Positions 58,227 to 64,000 of a DNA stretch of 64,000 bases are shown piece after piece. Below the pieces are notes generated by a model. It saw only the letters and a program-made list of their open reading frames with translations. It searched no databases and was not told the DNA's origin. The translations under genes were made by a program, and so were the position numbers. Every line of letters starts with the position of its first letter. The stretch's first letter is position 1. The DNA comes from JBGPLJ01 sp035644395 (GTDB lineage: Bacteria; Pseudomonadota; Gammaproteobacteria; Steroidobacterales; Steroidobacteraceae). The stretch is taken from positions 47,074 to 111,073 of the forward strand of contig DASQOR010000021.1 in NCBI GenBank assembly GCA_035644395.1, given 5' to 3'.

Positions 58227-58232
58227 TACAAT
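58227..58232 (+). promoter_or_regulatory. -10 box placing the quinone oxidoreductase start at the ATG
   Basis: TACAAT (five of six) ends six bases before the ATG at 58239, so the transcript would begin at the start codon. The 45-base gap to the divergent gene leaves no room for a normal leader, and no Shine-Dalgarno sequence is present. No good -35 is seen. Confidence 0.4.
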
Positions 58233-58238
58233 CCTGCC

Positions 58239-59213
58239 ATGTCCCACGCCATCCTGCTTCGCGCCTACGGCGGTCCCGAGGTGCTCACCTGGGAAGCCGA
58301 AAGCGTCGCGCCGCCCGCGGACGGTGAGATCGCCGTTCGCCACACGGCGATCGGCGTGAATTTCATCGACACGTATCAGCGGACCGGCCTCTATCCGATT
58401 CCATTGCCGGCGTGCCTGGGGCGGGAAGCCGCGGGCGTGGTCGAGTCCGTTGGCAAGCGCGTGCGCGGCTTCACGGCCGGCGATCGCGTGGCGTATCTCT
58501 CGGGCCCGCCCGGGTCGTATCGCGAAGTGCGCAACATCGCGGTCGACCGCGTGTTCAAGCTGCCGGCGCCGATTTCCGATCAAGCCGCGGCGGCGATGAT
58601 GCTGAAGGGCCTTACGGCGTGGTACCTGCTGCGCCGCACGTACCGCGTGAAGAAGGGCGAAACGATCGTCGTACACGCGGCAGCCGGCGGCGTCGGACTG
58701 ATCCTCTGCCAATGGGCGAAGCATCTCGGCGCAAGGGTCATCGGCATCGTCGGCAATGCGGAGAAAGCCGAGCTGGCGAGAAAGAACGGCTGCCGCACGA
58801 CCTTCGTTCTGGGAACCGACGACTGGGTGGCGGGCGTCAAGACGCTCACGCATGGCGTCGGCGTACCCGTCGTCTACGATTCGGTCGGCAAGGACACGTT
58901 CCAGCAATCGCTCGATCTCCTGCAGCCGCTCGGGCTCATGGTGACCTACGGCAATTCGTCGGGGCCCGTGCCGCCGATGGCGCCGCTCGAGCTGTCGCGC
59001 CGTGGGTCGCTCTTTCTCACGCGCCCGACGCTCGATCACTACGTGCCGACGCGCGCCGCGCTCGAAGGCGCGGTGCGCGAACTCTTCGGCGTCGTGAAGA
59101 CGAGGAAGGTGGAGATTCACGTCGGCCAGACGTACGCGCTCAAGGACGCGGCCACGGCGCATCGCGATCTCGAGGGCCGGCGGACGACCGGCTCGACCGT
59201 GCTGATTCCCTAG
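58239..59213 (+). CDS. NADPH:quinone oxidoreductase (zinc-free MDR family)
   Basis: The 324-residue protein begins MSHAILLRAYGGPEVLTWE and has GVNFIDTYQRTGLYPIPLP near 39 (the NFxDxYxRxGxY block of QOR). LGREAAGVVESVG near 60 and the NADPH loop VHAAAGGVGLILCQWAKHLG near 145 follow. No catalytic-zinc Cys is present, as expected for the family. It would reduce quinones or alpha,beta-unsaturated carbonyls. Confidence 0.93.
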   Translation: MSHAILLRAYGGPEVLTWEAESVAPPADGEIAVRHTAIGVNFIDTYQRTGLYPIPLPACLGREAAGVVESVGKRVRGFTAGDRVAYLSGPPGSYREVRNIAVDRVFKLPAPISDQAAAAMMLKGLTAWYLLRRTYRVKKGETIVVHAAAGGVGLILCQWAKHLGARVIGIVGNAEKAELARKNGCRTTFVLGTDDWVAGVKTLTHGVGVPVVYDSVGKDTFQQSLDLLQPLGLMVTYGNSSGPVPPMAPLELSRRGSLFLTRPTLDHYVPTRAALEGAVRELFGVVKTRKVEIHVGQTYALKDAATAHRDLEGRRTTGSTVLIP

Positions 59214-59235
59214 CCGGCTGCCGCCGGCGCAGACC

Positions 59236-60189
59236 TCAGCTCTTCTTGCGCTTCCACGCGAGATCCATGGATTCCCGGTCGAAGTAACCGGGGACTTCGC
59301 CGTTCGCGGCGAACAGATACAGCGCGCCCCGGTAGACGTTGCTCGCGACACCGAGGGTATAGAAGAACGCGAAGAGGCCGCAGACCCAGAGAACGCCGAA
59401 CACCAGGATGAGCCAGGGCGCCTCGAGCGCCACGCCTACGGCGGTGACCACGACGAACGCCAGCAACGAGAGCAATATCACCACGGTGCCCGCGGCCTGG
59501 ATGCCGATGAAGCCCGTCAGCGATTCGCCCCAGGTCTTCTTCAGCGTCCCGGCCGAGCGCTTGAGGATGGTGATGGGATTGCGCTCCTCTTCCATCACGA
59601 TGATCGGGATGGCGAACACCGACGCCACGCTCCACCCGATGCCGATCAGCCGCACGATCCATTTGCCGATGAGGCCGACGCGCTCTTCCAGCATCCTGAT
59701 GAGGAAGCCGATCGCTCCGGCGAACAGCGACCACAGCAGGATCGCCGGCAGCTTCGACATCGCGAAGCCGAGGCCGCCCCGGATCGAGACGCCGCTTCCC
59801 TGCAGTGCGCCCAGGATCTCGTGATAGAACGCCGTCGCGAAAAAGGTCGCGAGGAACATCGAGACGAAATAGATCACGACGACAATCGCGGTGCCGGTCG
59901 GCGTCAGCTCCAGGCGCTGCCCGCTACGTTCACCGGGTGCGGCTTTCACGGCCGCATCGGTCGACTCCCTGGTGAAGACGCTGTCCATCACCGCCGACCA
60001 GTGCGCCTCTTCCGTGATGCGATGGCCGGTCGGCTGCAGTGCGACCGGCGCGAGGAAGAACAGCAGGATGCCGAGCGTGAAGATGAAGATCATCGCCGGA
60101 AAGAACAGCAGCTTCGGACAGTCCCTGATGACCGCGAGCGATCGCTTGAAGAGGGTCCAGCTGTTGGAAATGCGGGTCATGAACGACAT
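59236..60189 (-). CDS. DUF6159-type membrane protein
   Basis: The 317-residue protein starts MSFMTRISNSWTLFKRSLAVIRDCPKLL, a typical opening of this family of glycerophosphoryl-diester-phosphodiesterase-membrane-domain-like proteins. It has about six hydrophobic segments (near 27-50, 105-125, 150-170, 180-200, 228-258 and 265-285). A soluble loop of about 50 residues lies between the first two. AGGAGGACTC directly before the ATG is the strongest ribosome binding site in the window. Function unknown. It may be cotranscribed with the alcohol dehydrogenase gene upstream (15-base gap). Confidence 0.82.
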   Translation of the reverse strand: MSFMTRISNSWTLFKRSLAVIRDCPKLLFFPAMIFIFTLGILLFFLAPVALQPTGHRITEEAHWSAVMDSVFTRESTDAAVKAAPGERSGQRLELTPTGTAIVVVIYFVSMFLATFFATAFYHEILGALQGSGVSIRGGLGFAMSKLPAILLWSLFAGAIGFLIRMLEERVGLIGKWIVRLIGIGWSVASVFAIPIIVMEEERNPITILKRSAGTLKKTWGESLTGFIGIQAAGTVVILLSLLAFVVVTAVGVALEAPWLILVFGVLWVCGLFAFFYTLGVASNVYRGALYLFAANGEVPGYFDRESMDLAWKRKKS

Positions 60190-60204
60190 GAGTCCTCCTG
60201 GAGG

Positions 60205-61329
60205 TCAGAGCATCACGATCTGGCGGATCGACTGGCTCGCGGCGAGCCGGTCGAAGCCCTCGTTGATCTGGTCGAGCGAAATGTGCTCCGAGAGGAGCCG
60301 CTTCACCGGCAGTTTCCCCGCCTGGTACCAGCCGATGTAGCGCGGAATGTCGCGCGTCGGCACGGCGCTGCCCATGAAGCTGCCCTTCAGGGTGCGCTCT
60401 TCGCTCACGAGACTGAGATACGAAAGGCTCGCCCGCTGGTCGGCGGCCGCGAGCCCGGCGGTCACCGTCATGCCGCCGCGGCGCGTGACGCGGTAGGCGA
60501 GTTCGAGCGCCGTGACGCTGCCCGCCGCTTCGAATGCGTACTGCACGCCGCCATGGGTCGCTTCACGCACCTGCTTGGCGCAATCCGCATCGCCCGCCTT
60601 GAAAGTGTGAGTGGCGCCGAGAATCCGCGCGACGTTCAGTTTTTCGTCGCTGAGGTCGATGGCGATGATCGCCTTCGCTTCGAGCATGTGAGCGGCGAGC
60701 AGCGCCGAGAGACCGACGCCGCCGAGTCCGACGATCGCGACCGTCGAGCCGCGCGGAACGCCGGCCGTATTGACGACGGCGCCCGTGCCTGTGATGACGG
60801 CGCAGCCGAAGATGGCGGCCTCATCGAACGGCAGCCTGGAATCGACCCGGATGAGGGCGTTGCGCGCGAGCACCGCGCGTTCGGCGAAGGCCGAAACCCC
60901 GAGGAAATGGTGGATCGGGCCGCCGTCGCCGTGCAGGCGCCGCGCGCCGCTCAGCAGCGTGCCCGCCATGTTGGCGGCGAATCCGGGCTCGCAGAGCACC
61001 GGCCGGCCGCCGATGCAGGGCTCGCAGGCGCCGCAGCTCGGCATGAACGAGGCGACCACGTGGTCGCCGACGCGCAGGTCCTTGACCCCCGCGCCGAGCT
61101 GCTCGACGACCCCCGCACATTCGTGACCGAGGACCAACGGCATCTCGCGGGCGCGCGAGCCGTCGATGACCGACAGGTCCGAATGGCAAAGGCCCGCCGC
61201 GCGGACCCGGATGAGAACTTCGCCGGGGCCCGGTGGATCGAGTTCGACTTCCATGATGCGCAGCGGGCGGCTCACGCCATACGGAGGCGTCTGGCCCGTC
61301 TTGTAGAGCACCGCTGCGCGCGTCTTCAT
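60205..61329 (-). CDS. Zinc-dependent alcohol dehydrogenase
   Basis: The 374-residue medium-chain dehydrogenase has the catalytic-zinc motifs AAGLCHSDLSVIDG near 45 and LGHECAGVVEQLG near 67. The structural-zinc Cys cluster is SCGACEPCIGGRPVLC near 98. The nucleotide site is VAIVGLGGVGLSALLAAHML near 197. Loop length is that of class III-like/NDMA-type dehydrogenases. GAGGGGTGAG precedes the ATG at 61329, so I preferred it to an in-frame start four codons upstream. Substrate not determined. Confidence 0.92.
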   Translation of the reverse strand: MKTRAAVLYKTGQTPPYGVSRPLRIMEVELDPPGPGEVLIRVRAAGLCHSDLSVIDGSRAREMPLVLGHECAGVVEQLGAGVKDLRVGDHVVASFMPSCGACEPCIGGRPVLCEPGFAANMAGTLLSGARRLHGDGGPIHHFLGVSAFAERAVLARNALIRVDSRLPFDEAAIFGCAVITGTGAVVNTAGVPRGSTVAIVGLGGVGLSALLAAHMLEAKAIIAIDLSDEKLNVARILGATHTFKAGDADCAKQVREATHGGVQYAFEAAGSVTALELAYRVTRRGGMTVTAGLAAADQRASLSYLSLVSEERTLKGSFMGSAVPTRDIPRYIGWYQAGKLPVKRLLSEHISLDQINEGFDRLAASQSIRQIVML

Positions 61330-61394
61330 CTCACCCCTCAACGACTCGAGCGCGAAGAAGATTGTCTGCGCGCGCCGCCGATTGCAAGCCGGCG

Positions 61395-62021
61395 CTAGCG
61401 GGCGGTGATCGGCGAGTGATTCGGCAGAGCGGCGACGCGCTTGAGCCAGGCAAGCACGTTTGGATAATGCTTTAAGTCAAAGCCGCCCTCGCCGGCGACA
61501 TGCGTGTAGGCGTAGAGGCTGATGTCCGCGAGCGAGAAGCGGGATCCGACCAGGAAGGGCTTGCCCTTGAGCGCCTCATCGAGCACGGCGAGCGCCCGGT
61601 TGCCCTTCTCCTGCTTTTCGGTGAGCTTCTCGCCGAGTTCGGCCGGCTGCTTGTGGAGCAACGCCAACCAGAAACGCACGGTCGCGACGTTCGGCTCGAG
61701 CTCGTATTGTTCGAAGGAGAGCCAGGAGAGCACGCGCGCCCGCTCGAGCCGGGAGGCCGGCATCAGGACCGAACTTTCGGCGAGGTACCAGATGATCGCG
61801 TGGCTCTCGGCGAGGAACACGCCGTCCGGAAGCTTCAGGGCCGGAATCCGGCCGATGGGATTCAGCGCGAGGAATTCGGGCGTGCGCGTGCCGCCCTTCA
61901 GGATGTCGACTTCGACGAGCTCGTAAGGCAGGCCCAGGTGTCTCAGGGTGAGCCGCACCTTGTAGCCGTTGCCGGAGGGCAGGTAGTCGTAGAGCGTGTA
62001 GCCGGCATTCTCGCCCGTCAT
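61395..62021 (-). CDS. Glutathione S-transferase
   Basis: The 208-residue protein has an N-terminal thioredoxin-like domain, YTLYDYLPSGNGYKVRLTL near 8-26 with a Ser in the catalytic position (SGN). NPIGRIPALKLPDGVFLAESHAI near 54-77 carries the cis-Pro and the glutathione-binding ES. An all-helical C-terminal domain has FLVGSRFSLADISLYAYTH near 155, the N-capping box. It conjugates glutathione to electrophiles. Divergent from a LysR gene that may control it. The ATG at 62021 is chosen over one 12 codons upstream that would run into the shared control region. Confidence 0.91.
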   Translation of the reverse strand: MTGENAGYTLYDYLPSGNGYKVRLTLRHLGLPYELVEVDILKGGTRTPEFLALNPIGRIPALKLPDGVFLAESHAIIWYLAESSVLMPASRLERARVLSWLSFEQYELEPNVATVRFWLALLHKQPAELGEKLTEKQEKGNRALAVLDEALKGKPFLVGSRFSLADISLYAYTHVAGEGGFDLKHYPNVLAWLKRVAALPNHSPITAR

Positions 62022-62065
62022 GCCGCCATTCTGCGCATGGCCTAAGATGCACGGCAATTCGCGCT

Positions 62066-62094
62066 GCTTAACCCGTCATTCGAAACGCTTAACC
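62066..62094. promoter_or_regulatory. Direct repeat in GST/LysR control region
   Basis: GCTTAACC occurs twice (62066-62073 and 62087-62094) with a 21-base period, two helical turns, in the 80-base gap between the divergent GST and LysR genes. A TTCGAA palindrome lies between. This spacing would place two binding sites on one DNA face, fitting a LysR-type tetramer. Function inferred. Confidence 0.5.
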
Positions 62095-62101
62095 TCGATC
62101 C

Positions 62102-63001
62102 ATGGGCCAACGCTCCCGCCTGCCATTCAACGCTCTCCGGGTGTTCGAAGCGGTCGCCGCCGCGCTCAGCTTTTCCGCGGCCGCGACCCAGCTGAGCGTG
62201 ACGCCTGCCGCCGTTTCGACGCAGATCAAGGCGCTCGAACGCTACCTCGGCCAGCCGCTCCTGCGCCGGCGCGGGCGCAAGGTCGAGCTCACCGAGGAAG
62301 GCGCGACGCTCTATGAAGCCGTCCGGCGGGGGCTCGATCACATCTACGGCGCCGTGCGGGTCCTGAACGATCGCCATCTCGGCGGGAGCCTCACCCTCAC
62401 GCTGCTGCCGTCGCTCATGCACAAGTGGCTGGTGCAGCGCCTGCCGGAATTTCACCGGCAGCATCCCGACATCCAGCTCAACATCCAGTGCGACCGCCGG
62501 CTGATCGATTTCCAGCGCAACGACGTGCACGCCGGCATTCGCTATGGCCTTGGCCAGTGGCCGAGCCTCACGAGCGAGAAGCTGTTCGATGAATGGCTGA
62601 TCCCGGTCGCCGCACCGGCGCTCATCGCCCGCCTCGGCAAGCCGCGGCTGCTCGCGGAGCTCGAGCGCTGGCCGCTGCTCCACAGTGCTTCGGAGCCGTG
62701 GCGTGTCTGGTTCGATGCGGCGGGCCATGAGATGGAACAGCTGCCGGCGGGCCCGAGCTACGACGATTCGGCGTTCCTGCTGATGGCGGCGGAGCTGGGG
62801 CAGGGCGCGGCGCTCGCCCGCTGGTCGCTGGTCGCGGGCGATCTCGCCGCCGGGCGGCTGGTCGCTCTCGGCCCGAACGCCGCCCGCGAGCGATTCTCGT
62901 ATTACTTCGTGAGCCCGCCGGCTTACTGGGATACGCCGAAAGTGACGGCGCTCGGGCGCTTTCTCAGGCGCGCGGCTCAGGACTTCCCGCCGCCGCCCTG
63001 A
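62102..63001 (+). CDS. LysR-family transcriptional regulator (GcvA-like)
   Basis: The 299-residue protein begins with the LysR winged helix-turn-helix, LPFNALRVFEAVAAALSFSAAATQLSVTPAAVSTQIKALE (residues 7-47). The DNA-contact helix is followed by LRRRGRKVELTEEGATLY. The FNALRVFEA opening and the effector domain (PSLMHKWLVQRLPEFHRQHPDI, then DVHAGIRYGLGQWP) are of the GcvA subgroup. It likely controls the divergent GST gene, as many LysR proteins do. The 3' end overlaps the acetolactate synthase small-subunit gene by 25 bases on the opposite strand. Confidence 0.92.
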   Translation: MGQRSRLPFNALRVFEAVAAALSFSAAATQLSVTPAAVSTQIKALERYLGQPLLRRRGRKVELTEEGATLYEAVRRGLDHIYGAVRVLNDRHLGGSLTLTLLPSLMHKWLVQRLPEFHRQHPDIQLNIQCDRRLIDFQRNDVHAGIRYGLGQWPSLTSEKLFDEWLIPVAAPALIARLGKPRLLAELERWPLLHSASEPWRVWFDAAGHEMEQLPAGPSYDDSAFLLMAAELGQGAALARWSLVAGDLAAGRLVALGPNAARERFSYYFVSPPAYWDTPKVTALGRFLRRAAQDFPPPP

Positions 63002-63468
63002 CCGATGCCGAGCGCGCCGCTGCGAACGACTTCGCGGATCTCGGCGACGCCCGCGAGATCCTCAAGCAGGCGCGCGACGGCGACCTCGCTCGAGGTGAGT
63101 TCGACGAGGAGGGTCGCGCCCTTCTCGGCGATCACCCGGGCGCCCTGGCGTGCCAGCAGCTCATCGATCGCCGTGCGCTGGCCGTCGCGGACGTCGAGCC
63201 TGACGAGCAGGAGCTCGCGCTCCAGGTGTTCGCCGCTCGTCATGTCCTCGACGTTCACCACGTCGACGAGCTTCAGCAGCTGGCTCGCGATCTGGCTGAT
63301 GACGGCTTCCGATCCCTTGGTGACGAGCGTGATGCGCGAGACGGTCGGGTCCTGCGTCGGCGCGACCGACAGCGACTCGATGTTGTAGCCCCGGGTCGAA
63401 AACAGGCCCGCCACCCGGCTCAGGGCGCCGGCCTCGTTCTGCAGAAGGATCGCGATGATGTGTCTCAC
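62977..63468 (-). CDS. ilvN: Acetolactate synthase small (regulatory) subunit
   Basis: The product is about 163 residues from GTG at 63468, giving the family start VRHIIAILLQNEAGALSRVAGLFSTRGYNIESL. The first ACT domain (valine-binding) covers about 1-75, and a second regulatory ACT-like domain spans about 80-160 (ERELLLVRLDV...ELTSSEVAVARLLEDL). It controls the large subunit in valine, leucine and isoleucine synthesis. There is no ATG; GTG at 63474 and TTG at 63492 are alternatives. It is divergent from the large-subunit gene, which is an unusual arrangement. Confidence 0.92.
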   Translation of the reverse strand: MRHIIAILLQNEAGALSRVAGLFSTRGYNIESLSVAPTQDPTVSRITLVTKGSEAVISQIASQLLKLVDVVNVEDMTSGEHLERELLLVRLDVRDGQRTAIDELLARQGARVIAEKGATLLVELTSSEVAVARLLEDLAGVAEIREVVRSGALGIGQGGGGKS

Positions 63469-63544
63469 GGCCACGAATATACCAAGACGCAAGTCTTCTG
63501 CTAGTCTCTTCCCGAGCCCTGTTTTGACGCGGAATTTCGCACCT
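63469..63544. promoter_or_regulatory. Control region between divergent ilvN and ilvB
   Basis: The 76-base gap contains a 14-base hairpin AAGAC-GCAA-GTCTT (63484-63497). On the minus strand a TATATT lies six to seven bases before the ilvN GTG, so ilvN may be leaderless. No run of branched-chain codons typical of an attenuator leader is visible. No clear -35 is seen for either gene. Confidence 0.4.
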
Positions 63545-64000
63545 GTGAAGGCGACCTATCAGGCCCTCGATCACGTGACCCACCCGCTTGCCGGACGCAA
63601 GATGACGGGCGCGGGGATGATCATCCAGGTGCTGGCCGACGAGGGCGTCGACACCATCTTCGGCTACAGCGGCGGGGCCATCCTCCCGACCTACGATGCG
63701 GTGTTCCTCTTCAACCAGGAGCACGCGAAGGACGGTCGCTCCATGCCCCTCATCGTGCCCGCGAACGAGCAGGGCGCCGGGTTCATGGCGGCCGGTTACG
63801 CCCGCGCGAGCGGCAAGGTGGGCGTGTGCCTCGTGACCTCGGGCCCGGGCGCGACGAACACGGTCACGCCCGTGCGCGACTGCATGGCGGACTCCGTTCC
63901 GATCGTCGTCATCTGCGGCCAGGTACCGACGAGCGCCATCGGCACGGATGCGTTCCAGGAAGCGCCGGTGCCGAGCATCATGGGCGCGGTGGCGAAGCAC
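63545..64000 (+). CDS. ilvB: Acetolactate synthase large subunit, N-terminal part (continues beyond window)
   Basis: The frame is open to the last base; 152 residues are present. It shows the thiamine-diphosphate N-terminal domain: MTGAGMIIQVLADEGVDTIFGYSGGAILPTYDA, with the activating Glu in VPANEQGAGFMAAGYARASG. LVTSGPGATNTVTPVRDCMAD is next, then VVICGQVPTSAIGTDAFQEAP (FAD/TPP contact block). It condenses pyruvate into acetolactate. I start it at GTG 63545; ATG 63602 (MTGAG) gives the commonest family start and is a real alternative. The catalytic domains lie outside the window. Confidence 0.9.
   Translation, partial: MKATYQALDHVTHPLAGRKMTGAGMIIQVLADEGVDTIFGYSGGAILPTYDAVFLFNQEHAKDGRSMPLIVPANEQGAGFMAAGYARASGKVGVCLVTSGPGATNTVTPVRDCMADSVPIVVICGQVPTSAIGTDAFQEAPVPSIMGAVAKH

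Noticed and set aside
1..64000. CRISPR arrays, prophage or insertion-sequence transposases
   Set aside because: No regularly spaced direct repeats, phage structural genes, integrases or transposase motifs were seen; the only repeat elements are short palindromic units.

Overview
The window is high-GC bacterial chromosome, densely packed, with many stop/start overlaps and no intergenic gap longer than about 260 bases. Gene content (proteobacterial-type glutamate-cysteine ligase, tandem DUF885 peptidase-like genes, many GGDEF/EAL proteins, a LacI-type sugar operator, GDYXXLXY/DUF2157 pair, compact GGGGA-type palindromic repeats) points to a free-living gammaproteobacterium. A relative of the Xanthomonadales, Steroidobacterales or Nevskiales is my inference; no rRNA or tRNA gene is present to settle it. 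I see no CRISPR array, phage, plasmid or insertion sequence with a transposase.

Region 1 (1-8.8 kb, plus strand) is an L-fucose utilisation operon. It holds the 3' end of a GH95 alpha-L-fucosidase, a mutarotase, L-fuconate dehydratase, 2-keto-3-deoxy-L-fuconate dehydrogenase, fuconolactonase, L-fucose dehydrogenase, a FucP-type permease and an unrecognised secreted protein. These encode release, uptake and the non-phosphorylating oxidative route to 2,4-diketo-3-deoxy-L-fuconate. A near-perfect LacI-family operator lies at 905-920. Region 2 (8.8-12.1 kb) has an ArsR-type repressor divergent from a small membrane protein, with paired operator-like sites between them, then a fumarylacetoacetase-type hydrolase and a thiolase.

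Region 3 (12.2-30.5 kb) carries a MATE transporter, a choline-kinase-like phosphotransferase, a dimethylglycine/sarcosine-dehydrogenase-type flavoprotein and an amino acid/amine permease. Three tandem DUF885 metallopeptidase-like genes, a Na+/H+ antiporter, a GNAT gene and a DUF2845 gene follow. A minus-strand operon of glutamine-synthetase-like ligase, aldehyde dehydrogenase and iron alcohol dehydrogenase closes the region and resembles gamma-glutamylation routes for ethanolamine-type amines. Together these suggest an amino-alcohol or N-methylated amine catabolic neighbourhood.

Region 4 (30.7-43.9 kb) contains a DUF2064/radical SAM pair, DUF1499, a RidA-like lipoprotein, three GGDEF proteins (one with a destroyed signature), an Mpo1-like protein, GshA, an isoaspartyl peptidase and a full-length pyruvate carboxylase. 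Region 5 (44-53.9 kb) has a giant MalT-like/SARP-like regulator, an outer-membrane-barrel protein with a cupredoxin-like partner, and two GGDEF-EAL proteins in tandem. Region 6 (54-64 kb) has the DUF2157/GDYXXLXY pair, a ferredoxin-reductase-like flavoprotein next to a thioredoxin-fold ferredoxin, several oxidoreductases, a GST/LysR divergent pair, and acetolactate synthase subunit genes arranged divergently. The large-subunit gene runs off the right edge.

Four separate compact inverted repeats (10670-10782, 39314-39390, 53864-53932, 55606-55692) sit exactly at gene ends and look like mobile or terminator-like palindromic elements.
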